NCBI GenBank assembly: GCA_018003015.1
Contig: JAGNEZ010000002.1
Span: 1 to 64,000 of the forward strand
Length of the DNA stretch: 64,000 nt
Source of the DNA: Phycisphaerae bacterium
Lineage (GTDB): Bacteria; Planctomycetota; Phycisphaerae; UBA1845; PWPN01
Reading direction: 5' to 3'
Each line of letters begins with the position of its first letter. The stretch's first letter is position 1. The notes under the pieces were generated by a model, which saw only the letters and a program-made list of their open reading frames with translations, searched no databases and was not told where the DNA came from. A program made the translations under genes and the position numbers. Positions 8,934 to 17,605 of the stretch are shown here, piece after piece.

Positions 8934-9674
8934 ATGCCCCGAATCGTGAGTGTTGGGCAGATGACGGACGATCCGTGCGTGACTTCGCCGAGCCCAAACG
9001 GCCCTGCCGGCGAGGGGACGCGTGCCGTCAACCTGCTCCTGTTCATCGGCGTGTTCTTCGTGACATGGGCCATCCTCGCCAAGACACTCTGGTACTCGCC
9101 GGCCAAGCCCTGGCTCGACGCGCGGTTGGGCAAGCAGGCGGCCGACGTGGCTCTGTCGTGCCTGAAGGCGGCTATCTGGCTGGGTACCGCCGCAATCTTC
9201 CTGCGATGGCGAGGATGCTCCGACGGGCTCGCTTCGCTGGCTCTCAAGGACCACGTCTGCCGCGGTCTGTTCCTCGGTCTTGCGATCGGGGCGTTGTCCC
9301 TGGCGAAGGACTTCATCCGGGTGACGCATATCGAGCACCGGGAGCCACTGCCGCTGTCCGATCCGGCAGCCTTGGTGATCATGATCATCGGAGCGCCGTT
9401 CATCGAAGAAGTGCTGTTCCGGGGGTGCATCCTGCAGGCGTTGAGGCAGCATGCTCGCTTCGGGTGGGCGAACCTGGCTCAGGCGATTCTCTTCTTTGCC
9501 ATCCACCTGCCCGGCTGGTTCTTCGCCGGTACGCTCACGACCCACCTCCACCCTGGCACGTCACTGTCCATCTTCGTTCTCGGCTTCTTCCAGGGCTATC
9601 TGCTCAAATGGACCCGGAGCCTCTGGCCCTGTGTTTTGCTCCACTTCGCGAACAACTACGGAGCCCGGCTGTGA
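8934..9674 (+). CDS. CPBP-family intramembrane glutamic protease
   Basis: Multi-pass membrane protein of about 246 residues of the CPBP (CAAX protease/Rce1/bacteriocin-processing) family. The three family motifs are present: FIEEVLFRG (EExxxR), FFAIHLPGW (FxxxH) and LHFANNYG (HxxxN). Membrane segments lie at the N-terminus (NLLLFIGVFFVTWAILA), in the middle (ALVIMIIGAPFIEE) and near the end (SIFVLGFFQGYLL). The start is uncertain: a TTG at 8913 abuts a perfect AGGAGG, while ATGs at 8934 and 8961 are in frame but have poor spacing. It is 30-60 bases downstream of trpB and may be co-transcribed. CPBP proteins often process peptides or anchor proteins; the substrate here is unknown. Confidence 0.87.
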   Translation: MPRIVSVGQMTDDPCVTSPSPNGPAGEGTRAVNLLLFIGVFFVTWAILAKTLWYSPAKPWLDARLGKQAADVALSCLKAAIWLGTAAIFLRWRGCSDGLASLALKDHVCRGLFLGLAIGALSLAKDFIRVTHIEHREPLPLSDPAALVIMIIGAPFIEEVLFRGCILQALRQHARFGWANLAQAILFFAIHLPGWFFAGTLTTHLHPGTSLSIFVLGFFQGYLLKWTRSLWPCVLLHFANNYGARL

Positions 9675-9890
9675 CGGCTTGTCCGCCGTGCCTTGAGCCA
9701 AGCGGTGGGCGCTGCCGACCAGGGTCGAGGGGGCGGGATGATCGTCGGACATGCCCCGTGCAGCACCCGTGAAGTGTCTCGAACGTTGCCCGCCTCGCCA
9801 CGGTCAGCCAATCGTCCATCCGCGTACGGTTGGGCTTCAGGTCGATGTCTCCGAGTCATGACTGGACATGGACGGTCCCGAACCGCTGAA

Positions 9891-9919
9891 TTGAACCTCC
9901 GCCAACGGCGGGTCATAAT
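9891..9919 (+). promoter_or_regulatory. leaderless promoter with inverted repeat in the spacer
   Basis: TTGAAC (9891-9896), a 17-base spacer and CATAAT (9914-9919), followed seven bases later by the ATG at 9927. The expected transcript start therefore coincides with the start codon. The spacer holds CCGCC-AAC-GGCGG (9899-9911), an inverted repeat exactly between the two hexamers, where a repressor would block polymerase. Confidence 0.5.
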
Positions 9920-9926
9920 CCCCTGC

Positions 9927-11264
9927 ATGTCACCGCGACGAGCCATGACCATCATGTGTCTGCTGGTCGGCCTGTCGTCCGTCGGCCTCCGTGCGGGGGA
10001 CACGGTCGCGACCGCGCAACCGCGTCATTCGCCCGAAGTCGAGGCCCTGCTGACCCAGGTACAGCAGGCGGGCATCCGCTACTTCGATGCGTTTGGCCAT
10101 CCGGTTTCGGGTCTGGCCCGGGAGGGTACCGGTCACGGCCCCGACGTTTGCGCCGTCGGCGCGACGGGCATGGGGCTCTTCAATCTGATGGTCGGCGTCG
10201 AGCGTGGCTTCCTCACCCGGGCCCAGGCCGCGAGGCGGATTCGCCAGATGCTCCGGTTCCTGGCGACCAAGGCCGACCGATTCCATGGCGCCTTCCCGCA
10301 CTGGCTCGACGGGCGGACCGGGAAGGTCATCCCGTTCAGTCCCAACGACGACGGCGCGGATCTGGTCGAGACCGCGTACCTGGCTCAAGGGCTGATCGCG
10401 GTGCGCGAGTACTTCTCGGCGGACGATCCGGTCGAGACCGAGTTGCGCCGCTTGGCCGAGAAGATGTGGCGGGAGATCGAATGGGACTTCTTCGTGAAGG
10501 AGAAGAACGCCGACGCGTACCTCCTGTGGCATTGGTCGCCGCGGGTCGAGTGGAGGATGAACCACCCGGTGCGCGGTTTCAACGAGTGCCAGATCACCTA
10601 TCTGCTGGCTTTGGCTTCCCCGACCCACGCGGTGCCAGCCAAGTGTTACTGGCAGGGATGGCAGGGCCGTGACTATGCCCGAGAGCGCGAGCACTATGGC
10701 GTTCATGTCTCTCTGGGCCGAGGCCTGGAGATGCCTCTCTTCTTCGTCCACTACTCGTATCTCGGGTTCGACCCCCGAGCGATCTCCTTCGAGGGCAAGA
10801 CCTACTTCGAGCACTTCCGGGATCTGTGCCGCGTGCAGGTTCAGTATGCCCGGGTCAAGAGCGGCACCTTCGCAGGCTATGGCCCCCTGTGGGGCTTGAC
10901 GGCCTGTCTCGGTCCCGACGGCTACAAGGCGTTTGCCCCTGGTGATGGTGACGACGGCACGCTCGCTCCTACCGCCGCCCTGTCCAGCATGCCGTACGTC
11001 CCTCAGGAGAGCCTGTCCTGTCTGCTGGAGCTGGATCAACGCTACCGGGCTCGTCTGTGGGGCGGCTACGGCTTTGCCGACTCCTTCAACCTCTCTCGGG
11101 CCTGGGTGTCGAAGACTTGGCTGGGAATCGACCTCGGGCCGATCGCCCCCATGATCGAGAACTACCGGACCGGACTGTGCTGGCGGGTGTTTATGAAGGC
11201 GTCTGAGATCGAACCCGTCCTGCGGCTTCTCCGCGAGCCGCAATCCGGGCCCAAGCCCAGCTGA
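9927..11264 (+). CDS. glucoamylase-like secreted glycosidase (PF10091 type)
   Basis: A 445-residue exported protein of the 'putative glucoamylase' family that includes GH144 beta-1,2-glucanases. Signal peptide MSPRRAMTIMCLLVGLSSVGLRAG. Family landmarks are NECQITYLLALASPTH, LEMPLFFVHYSYLGFDPR, WGLTACLGPDGYKAFAPGDGD, TAALSSMPYVPQES and LGPIAPMIENYRTG, which line the (alpha/alpha)6 barrel active site in relatives. The start at 9927 is set by the signal peptide and by a leaderless promoter; an ATG at 9945 is also possible. Longer upstream frame is not coding-like. The likely role is endo- or exo-cleavage of a beta-glucan outside the cytoplasm; the substrate cannot be read from the sequence. Confidence 0.85.
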   Translation: MSPRRAMTIMCLLVGLSSVGLRAGDTVATAQPRHSPEVEALLTQVQQAGIRYFDAFGHPVSGLAREGTGHGPDVCAVGATGMGLFNLMVGVERGFLTRAQAARRIRQMLRFLATKADRFHGAFPHWLDGRTGKVIPFSPNDDGADLVETAYLAQGLIAVREYFSADDPVETELRRLAEKMWREIEWDFFVKEKNADAYLLWHWSPRVEWRMNHPVRGFNECQITYLLALASPTHAVPAKCYWQGWQGRDYAREREHYGVHVSLGRGLEMPLFFVHYSYLGFDPRAISFEGKTYFEHFRDLCRVQVQYARVKSGTFAGYGPLWGLTACLGPDGYKAFAPGDGDDGTLAPTAALSSMPYVPQESLSCLLELDQRYRARLWGGYGFADSFNLSRAWVSKTWLGIDLGPIAPMIENYRTGLCWRVFMKASEIEPVLRLLREPQSGPKPS

Positions 11265-11374
11265 ACGCAGGGCGTCCCGCCGGCTTACGGGCTGTGATCA
11301 TGGGCGTTAGAATGGTCCCGTGTTGGTGCATGGCCGACACGGCGAGCGAGCCCGTGCGCACAGGAGGTTGGGTC

Positions 11375-12724
11375 GTGAACAGTATCACTCGACGACGGTT
11401 CTTGAATCGGTCGCTGGTTTCGGCCGGGGCGGCAGGGGCCTCGGCGGCTGCTGCCCGAGCGGCGACGGTATCGTCGCTGGCCTCGGTGAGCACGTCGATT
11501 CTGGGCGCCAACGACCGGGTGCGGTTCGGGGTCATCGGCACCGGCGGGCAGGGCCGCCACGATCTCATGACCTTCTTCAAGCATGACAACCGAGGCCTCG
11601 AATGTCCGGTGATCTGCGACGTCGACGAGGCGATGCTCGATCAGGCCGCCGCGTGGCTGCAGAAGAACGGGAAGAGCCCGCCCGACCGGGTCAAGGATTT
11701 CCGCAGGGTGTGCGATCGCAAGGATGTCGACGTGGTCCTCGTCGCCACCCCGGACCACTGGCACGCCCTGCAGACCATTCAGTGCATGCAGGCGGGCAAG
11801 GACGTCTACTGCGAGAAGCCGCTGGCCAACAGTATCGGCGAAGGCAAGGCCATGCTGGACTGGGCCGGCAGGACCGGCCGGGTCGTGCAGATGGGTACTC
11901 AGTGGAGAATGAGCAGTCATTTCCGCGAGGCGGTCGAGCAGGTGCAGTCGGGCAAGCTGGGGCGGATCCGGCTGGTTCGCTGCTGGGCGGCGTTAGGCTG
12001 GTTCCAGAGCCTGGGCAAGGTGGCGGACTCCGAGGTGCCAGCCGGCGTCGACTACGACATGTGGCTCGGGCCAGCGCCCAGGCGGCCGTTCAACCGGGCC
12101 CGGTTCCACTTTGCGTTCCGCTGGTTCTACGACTACGCGGGCGGGCTGATGACCGACTGGGGCGTGCACCTCCTCAACATCGCTCTGTGGGCGATGAACG
12201 CCAGTGCTCCCAAGCGGGTGGCCTCCACCGGCGGCAAGTACATCTACCCGGACGACACCGCCGAGACGCCGGACACGCAATGCACGCTCTATGATTTCGA
12301 GAAGTTCACGCTGGTCTGGGAGCATCAGGCCGGTACCGGCCACGGGCCCGAGCATCGCGAGCATGGCTGCGCGTTCTACGGCACCAACGGCACCCTGGTT
12401 GTCGACGGCTCCGGCTACGACGTCTATCCCGAGGGCAAGACACCGGTTCCGGCCCTCAAGAAGAACATAGAGGAGGAACCGGAACTGTGCCGGGTGAAGC
12501 TGGTCGGCGATTTCCTGGAGTGCTGCCGCACCCGCAGAAAGCCGGCCGAGGACATCGAACTGGGCCACTGGGTGACCACCGTGGCCCACCTGGGCAACCT
12601 GGCCCTCCGCACCGGTCGATCCATCGAGTACGACGTCGAGAATATGAAGGTCATCGGCAACGATCTGGCCAACGCGATGATCACCAATCCGTACCGCCGC
12701 CCCTGGGAACTGCCCAAGGCGTGA
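11375..12724 (+). CDS. Tat-exported Gfo/Idh/MocA family oxidoreductase
   Basis: NAD(P)-dependent sugar dehydrogenase-type protein of 449 residues. The GTG at 11375 is seven bases after a perfect AGGAGG and directly precedes a twin-arginine signal (ITRRRFLNRS, then an Ala-rich hydrophobic core). The Rossmann fold opens with RFGVIGTGGQGRHD, and EKPLANSIGEGKAML is the conserved EKP region. The C-terminal half (YAGGLMTDWGVHLLNIALWAM) is the planctomycete-type GFO_IDH_MocA C-terminal domain. Folded, cofactor-bound export by Tat is typical of this planctomycete family; reactions on glucosides or inositols are known for relatives, but the substrate here is unknown. It lies about 110 bases downstream of the glycosidase in the same direction. 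Confidence 0.93.
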   Translation: MNSITRRRFLNRSLVSAGAAGASAAAARAATVSSLASVSTSILGANDRVRFGVIGTGGQGRHDLMTFFKHDNRGLECPVICDVDEAMLDQAAAWLQKNGKSPPDRVKDFRRVCDRKDVDVVLVATPDHWHALQTIQCMQAGKDVYCEKPLANSIGEGKAMLDWAGRTGRVVQMGTQWRMSSHFREAVEQVQSGKLGRIRLVRCWAALGWFQSLGKVADSEVPAGVDYDMWLGPAPRRPFNRARFHFAFRWFYDYAGGLMTDWGVHLLNIALWAMNASAPKRVASTGGKYIYPDDTAETPDTQCTLYDFEKFTLVWEHQAGTGHGPEHREHGCAFYGTNGTLVVDGSGYDVYPEGKTPVPALKKNIEEEPELCRVKLVGDFLECCRTRRKPAEDIELGHWVTTVAHLGNLALRTGRSIEYDVENMKVIGNDLANAMITNPYRRPWELPKA

Positions 12725-12750
12725 ATCGCGTCCGGCGGCAACGGCCGGAG

Positions 12751-13215
12751 CTATCGGGCCCGCGATTCGCTGTCCGGCGTTCCTGGCGGACGGGCTTCGA
12801 CGTCGATGAAGTCGTCATCCCGTTGTGGCCCGAATGACCCCGGGGTGAGCAGGGTGATTCTGGTCCGCAGCCTGCGCTTCATGTCGGCCCGGACCAAGGC
12901 CCGCACGGGTGGCAGGAAGAGAAGCAGACCGGCGATGTCGGTGAGCACGCCGGGCGTGATCAGCAGGATACCTCCGATCAGGATGAGCAGCCCGTCGACC
13001 AGGCGATCACCCGGCAGGCGTCCGGCGGCCATGTCGGCCTGAATGCCCTGGATCGTGCGCCATCCCTCATGCCGGGCGACGGCCGCGCCGACGAAGCCGA
13101 TCAGCAAGACCATCGCGATGGTCGTGCCTGCCCCGATGCGGCTCCCGATCTTGATCAGGATGGCCAGCTCAACCAGCGGCACAAGGGTGAACAGCAGCAG
13201 CAAGCGGAGAACCAT
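12751..13215 (-). CDS. fxsA: FxsA family membrane protein
   Basis: A 154-residue integral membrane protein of the FxsA family, named for suppression of phage T7 exclusion by the F plasmid. The family features are the opening LLLLFTLVPLVELAILIKIG, the GxxxTIAMVLLIGFVGAAVARHEG segment, and the hallmark GGILLITPGVLTDIAGLLLFLPPVR. An upstream start at 13254 would add 13 residues of no family similarity, so the ATG at 13215 is preferred. The C-terminal tail is charged and cytoplasmic. It is convergent with the oxidoreductase gene, with a 26-base gap. Confidence 0.9.
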   Translation of the reverse strand: MVLRLLLLFTLVPLVELAILIKIGSRIGAGTTIAMVLLIGFVGAAVARHEGWRTIQGIQADMAAGRLPGDRLVDGLLILIGGILLITPGVLTDIAGLLLFLPPVRALVRADMKRRLRTRITLLTPGSFGPQRDDDFIDVEARPPGTPDSESRAR

Positions 13216-13438
13216 TTCAGCGGGTCGGGCTCCCGAAGGGGCTAGGTTCTGCAAACCGGTTGCATCCTACCAGCACGCGGTCAATGCGACAAGAACGCCT
13301 GAAAGTCTCATAACTCCCGCGGTTTGTCGGTTACGCGTGTCCCTGATTCGATTGGCGATCACTCCCGGCTAAAGCGTCCGGCCGGAAATCCGATAACGCC
13401 AGTGGGGCGCCGCCTCTTGAGCGGGCGCGTGGACGTAG

Positions 13439-14524
13439 ATGGAAGGAATACGCCGAGTGTCAGCCGAATGTTCGATTATCGTTCCGGTGTTCAATGACGG
13501 GGCTTCTCTGCCCAGCCTTCATCTCCGTCTTACCGCCATGCTCCGCCGGCTGGCGATTCCGTATGAGATCCTCTACGTGGATAACGGGAGCACGGACCAG
13601 ACGCCAGACATCATCAGCGCCCTGCACCGCGAAGAGGGTGCGGTCAAAGGGATCATCCTGTCGCGTCGGTTCGGGCGTCAGGCGGCGCTGTGTGCCGGGC
13701 TCGAGGCGGCCACCGGTCGGTCGGTCATCACCATCGACGGCAACCTGGCCGACCCGCCGGAAGTCATTCCTCGGCTCATCGAAGCCTGGCACGAAGGCTA
13801 TGAGGTGATCTTCGCCCGTCGCCGGCGCAACAAGAACCTGGTTCACCGGGTGGCCAGCCGGATCTGCCGTCGGATTCTGCGCCAGGTCAGCGAGGTGCCC
13901 ATTCCGACCGACACGGGCGAGCTGACTCTCATGGACCGCCGGGCGGTGGAGGAACTCAACAGCCTGCCGGAACGCACCCGGTTCATTACCGGTCTGCGGA
14001 GCTGGGTTGGTTTCCGTCAGGCGGTGCTCGAGTACACGCCTGAGTCGCCCAGGTTGGGAGCCGGTCCGGTTTACTCTCTGTCGCGGCAGCTGCATACCGT
14101 CGTGGAGGGCGTGCTGGCTTTCTCGAGTGCTCCGCTCAGGCTCATCACCACACTGGGATGCGCGGTCGGCCTGATTTCGATGGCCGGTCTGTTGATCGCC
14201 GGTTTCCGGTTCGGGATCGTCGATCCGGGAATCGCCGGATCGCTGCTGGTCGGCTGTGGTCTGGGATTACTGGGGGGCATTCAACTGATCTGTCTGGGGA
14301 TCGTGGGCGAGTACATGGCCCGGGTCTACCAGGAAGTCCGCAACCGCCCGCTGTATGTGACGCGCGAGCGAGTCGGTTTCCTTCCGCACCCTCGAGCCGT
14401 TCGCAACATTCTCGAGTTCCTGCCGACAGAACCTACGGGTGTTCAGGAGGTCGCCACGGACGTCCTGGTCCGTGAGACCCGGCTGGTTCAGCCGCTTGAG
14501 CCGCTGCGGGCCGAGACAGCTTGA
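13439..14524 (+). CDS. GT2 glycosyltransferase, DPM1/GtrB-like
   Basis: A 361-residue family 2 glycosyltransferase with two C-terminal membrane helices, like dolichyl- or undecaprenyl-phosphate sugar transferases. Landmarks are CSIIVPVFNDGASLPSL, EILYVDNGSTDQTPD, SVITIDGNLADPPEVI (the usual acidic DADLQ-type motif has become GNLADPP) and DTGELTLMDRRAVEEL. Membrane segments are LITTLGCAVGLISMAGLLIA and SLLVGCGLGLLGGIQLICLG. It probably charges a polyprenyl phosphate with a sugar for surface glycans. A GTG at 13457, nine bases behind an AAGGA, is an equally good start and would remove only six residues. Confidence 0.88.
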   Translation: MEGIRRVSAECSIIVPVFNDGASLPSLHLRLTAMLRRLAIPYEILYVDNGSTDQTPDIISALHREEGAVKGIILSRRFGRQAALCAGLEAATGRSVITIDGNLADPPEVIPRLIEAWHEGYEVIFARRRRNKNLVHRVASRICRRILRQVSEVPIPTDTGELTLMDRRAVEELNSLPERTRFITGLRSWVGFRQAVLEYTPESPRLGAGPVYSLSRQLHTVVEGVLAFSSAPLRLITTLGCAVGLISMAGLLIAGFRFGIVDPGIAGSLLVGCGLGLLGGIQLICLGIVGEYMARVYQEVRNRPLYVTRERVGFLPHPRAVRNILEFLPTEPTGVQEVATDVLVRETRLVQPLEPLRAETA

Positions 14525-14643
14525 TCATCTGCGACGTCCTGGTTCCATGTCCCAATGGTGGTTGACCATCAGCCATGGGCCACGGCCTCCGCGGAGGGGC
14601 TGGCCACGTCTTCGGCCCTGCGGGCCCTCCCCGCTGCTCCGAG

Positions 14644-14672
14644 TTGACAGTCGTCCGGGCATGGGATACGGT
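14644..14672 (+). promoter_or_regulatory. possible promoter of the FlgI-like lipoprotein gene
   Basis: A perfect TTGACA (14644-14649) is 17 bases from TACGGT (14667-14672), which matches only three of six -10 bases. The expected start near 14680 gives a leader of about 20 bases before the ATG at 14700. The strong -35 and correct spacing support it; the poor -10 lowers confidence. Confidence 0.35.
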
Positions 14673-14699
14673 CTTGGCCAACGCCTGAGGTATCATGCC

Positions 14700-16460
14700 A
14701 TGAAGGGTTGGTTTTCCCTTGCGACATCGTGTTCGGGCATGCTTGCGGTGGTGCTGGTTGCGGGCTGCAGCGACTGGATGGGCAAGTCCAAGAAGCCGAC
14801 GACTCGCCCCGCCGGCACGACCGACAGCATCTCCACTGCATCCCCCCAGCAGGCCACGCTGGCCCTGCAGGGTGCCATAGGTGCGGCCACCTACGTCGAG
14901 GGCGGCCGGCTGCTGCCCGTTCGCGGCTACGGTCTGGTGGTCGGGCTCGGTGGAAAGGGCAGCCGGAATTGCCCGCCCAGTGTTCGTGACTACCTCCGCA
15001 AGGAACTCGCCCGCCAGCGGGTGACCAGCACCGGCGACGATGACAATGTCCCCAGCCCCGACGCACTCCTCAACAGTCTGGACACGGCGGTCGTCGTCGT
15101 GGATGCGGAGGTACCGGCCGCCGCCGCCAAGCAGCGCGCCTTCGACGTCCGCGTTCAAGCGATGGATCCCGACACCCAGTCGATCGCCGGCGGTATCCTC
15201 CTGCCGTGCGACCTGAAGATCTACCGCGAGGTCGGGCCGGCCGAGGTGATTGAAGGCAAGACCCATGCTCAAGCCCAGGGGCCGGTCTTCACCAATCCGT
15301 TTGTCGGAGGAGCGAATGCCGGGACCACCGTCGACCCGCGGGAAGGGCTGGTCATCGGTGGTGGCTCGAACCTGGTCGTGCGCAAGGTGGAGATGGTCTG
15401 TGTGGTCGAATCGTACTCCGTGGTCCGCCAGATTCGCGACGTCATCAACCGCCGTTTTCCCACCACACCCCCCGCTGCAGATGCGATCAGCCCAACGACG
15501 GTGCAGTTGACGATCCCGGCCGAGTACCGGGGGCGCGAGAACCGTTTCATCGAGAAGGTCCGCTATCTGCCCTTGACATCGTCCAACGCCCAGCTGGAAG
15601 CCCGGGCCAAGGCGTTGATTGTGGAGTTCACCCGCGAGAACGCGCCCCTGGAGGAACTCAGTCTCGCGGTCGAGGGCGTCGGGCTCTCGGCAGTGCGGAT
15701 GCTTCAGCCTCTCTACACTCACCCGCGCAAGGCAGTCAACTACTACGCCGCCCGGGCCGGCTTGCGGCTGGGAGACAATCTGGGCGTCGAGGTGGTGGTC
15801 CGACATGCCGAGGACCCCAAGAGCAGCTATCGCCGGATGGCCGTCCGGGAACTGGGGCATTGTGTCCACAATCCTCGAGCGATCGCCGCACTCCGTACGC
15901 TGTTGACCGACCCGGAAGTTCAGCTTCGCCTTCTGGCCTACGAGTCGCTCCGCGACGCGGATCCGGAGGGCATTTCCCAGGTCGTGGTCGGCAAGAAGCC
16001 TCAGAACTTCGTCCTCGAGGTCGTCGAATCCAGTGGCCCGGCGACGGTCTATGCCCGCCGCAGCCAGTTTCGGCGCATCGCCCTCATCGGGGGCGACCGA
16101 ATGGTCTGTCGACCTCCGCTACTCTACTCCCAGCAGGGCAAGCCGATCACTCTCTCGGCCGATGAGGGCGACAGGAGCTTGACTTTGATCCGCAAGAACG
16201 CCTCGGGGGGCATCCTCATCGGTCCCATCCAGGTCCCGCCAGACGTGCCCACCCTGGTTCGGTTCCTCGGCCAGGACCTGAGCCGCAACTTCGAAGGCAA
16301 GGTCGAGGGGCTCGGGCTCGACTATGCGGTCATTCTCGATCTTCTGTACCGGCTCAGCGAGCAGGGCGGACTCAGCGCGGATGTCCGCTGGGAGGAGTCC
16401 AGCATCGAGGACCTGTTCGGCCCGGTGGCTCCGGTTGGGCGCCCCGAATCCGAACTCTGA
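14700..16460 (+). CDS. FlgI-like (flagellar P-ring) lipoprotein with HEAT-like extension
   Basis: A 586-residue predicted lipoprotein: signal peptide with lipobox LVAGC (Cys23). Residues about 70-300 resemble FlgI, the periplasmic P-ring protein: RGYGLVVGLGGKGS (75-88), GGILLPCDLK near 164-173, and the RQIRDVINRRFP plus SPTTVQLTIPAEYR segments that correspond to FlgI's 'ARRIADAIN...ATVRVRVP' region. Residues about 335-420 look like HEAT repeats (RRMAVRELGHCV, RAIAALRTLLTDPEVQLR), and about 165 further residues are not recognised. FlgI is normally about 370 residues, Sec-secreted and not lipidated, so this is an unusual architecture. No flgH or other basal-body gene is visible here. It could be a ring-like assembly factor unrelated to motility. 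Confidence 0.72.
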   Translation: MKGWFSLATSCSGMLAVVLVAGCSDWMGKSKKPTTRPAGTTDSISTASPQQATLALQGAIGAATYVEGGRLLPVRGYGLVVGLGGKGSRNCPPSVRDYLRKELARQRVTSTGDDDNVPSPDALLNSLDTAVVVVDAEVPAAAAKQRAFDVRVQAMDPDTQSIAGGILLPCDLKIYREVGPAEVIEGKTHAQAQGPVFTNPFVGGANAGTTVDPREGLVIGGGSNLVVRKVEMVCVVESYSVVRQIRDVINRRFPTTPPAADAISPTTVQLTIPAEYRGRENRFIEKVRYLPLTSSNAQLEARAKALIVEFTRENAPLEELSLAVEGVGLSAVRMLQPLYTHPRKAVNYYAARAGLRLGDNLGVEVVVRHAEDPKSSYRRMAVRELGHCVHNPRAIAALRTLLTDPEVQLRLLAYESLRDADPEGISQVVVGKKPQNFVLEVVESSGPATVYARRSQFRRIALIGGDRMVCRPPLLYSQQGKPITLSADEGDRSLTLIRKNASGGILIGPIQVPPDVPTLVRFLGQDLSRNFEGKVEGLGLDYAVILDLLYRLSEQGGLSADVRWEESSIEDLFGPVAPVGRPESEL

Positions 16461-16780
16461 GCCCTGACTCGGCTAGTCGGGCATGCTGTCGTCGCACGGG
16501 GCATGGCGGGCAAGGCCGGGACGCCGAGCAAGAGCCTCCCGTCATCGAAGCCTGCGAGAAGGCGGCGCGTCGAACACCGGTCTACGCCGGTCCCGGGCGA
16601 TGTGGGGCGCGTTCCTCGGCGTGCCTGCCCGCGGTCTCACCTTTTCATCGGCGGTGTGGGTTCTCGGACTCCTCGCTTGAAGTTCCGGTAACTGCAGCAT
16701 CGTGGTTATCGATTGCTGCGCGGTCGGATTCGAAGGTCAAGTCGTTCCCTCGCTGACCCGAAAATCAGGCTAGTATTACC
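16461..16780. other. gap between the FlgI-like and first PilZ genes
   Basis: About 320 bases. No ribosome-binding site plus family-like frame is visible. Just ahead of the next gene, TAGTAT (16771-16776) lies four bases before the ATG without a matching -35, so I do not call a promoter. I see no terminator hairpin with a T-run. Confidence 0.4.
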
Positions 16781-17605
16781 ATGCCATACGCAATCGATCT
16801 CAACTCGCGGCAGTCCGTCCGGACGCTGGAACAGGCGATCCGGCATGGGGCTGAAGTCCTGATTGAGCCGAGAATCTGGCCTGACGGTGAGCCGATCCCG
16901 TGCCGGATGCAACCGCCGTCCGTCGCCGGCTCCAGGGCGGCGCTGGCTTGCCGGATCATGGCTGCGGCCGATGCTTCTTCCGCCAGCCGCGAAGCTCAAG
17001 TGGTCTTGGCCAACGAGGCGGCCTTCACCACCATGCTGGCCCGCATCGACGCCCTGGTCGGCACCTACTGCGACCTTTCCATCAGGCTGGGCGACCATCT
17101 GTACCTCTGTTCCTGCGACGTCTTGCGGATCGAGAAACCCGCGGCCGCAGATCACCACCCCGTGGTTCATCTCACTCGGCCGGAGACGATCCAGGTGACG
17201 CAGCGACGCCGGTTCCACCGGATTTCGCTCGCGGATTCGACCAAGATTCGCCTTCACTGGATTCGCTCCGACGATACCGCCGACGAGGGCATCGGCTGGA
17301 TCTGCAACATCAGTGCCGACGGTCTGGCCTGCCGAGTGGATGCTCATGTCGCTGACCGGCTCTGGATCGGGGAACAGATCCAGGTCAATTTCGCGCTCTC
17401 GCCGACGGACACCCAGCGGTTCATGCTCGAAGCCACCATCTGCAGCAAGACGCCGACCGGTACCGAAGGCAAGGTGATGATCGGGGTTCAGTTCCTCACC
17501 GGACCGTCACATCAGTATTCCACGCAGGCCGTGGAGTCGCTTCGTCGCCGGCTGCTCAGCCGCCACCTGCTGACCAGTCGGCCTGCGAAGGAGGAGGGAC
17601 TATGA
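16781..17605 (+). CDS. PilZ-domain protein, YcgR-like, first of a pair
   Basis: A 274-residue cytoplasmic protein with a divergent N-terminal half and a C-terminal PilZ domain, the c-di-GMP receptor fold. The nucleotide-binding signature is present: QRRRFHR at about 141-147 (RxxxR) and NISADG at 176-181 (D/NxSxxG). In YcgR this two-domain layout couples c-di-GMP to flagellar braking. The ATG at 16781 has no clear Shine-Dalgarno sequence. Its stop overlaps the start of the second PilZ gene by four bases, so the two are translationally coupled. The upstream FlgI-like gene makes a link to an envelope or motility structure plausible, but not proven. Confidence 0.85.
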   Translation: MPYAIDLNSRQSVRTLEQAIRHGAEVLIEPRIWPDGEPIPCRMQPPSVAGSRAALACRIMAAADASSASREAQVVLANEAAFTTMLARIDALVGTYCDLSIRLGDHLYLCSCDVLRIEKPAAADHHPVVHLTRPETIQVTQRRRFHRISLADSTKIRLHWIRSDDTADEGIGWICNISADGLACRVDAHVADRLWIGEQIQVNFALSPTDTQRFMLEATICSKTPTGTEGKVMIGVQFLTGPSHQYSTQAVESLRRRLLSRHLLTSRPAKEEGL

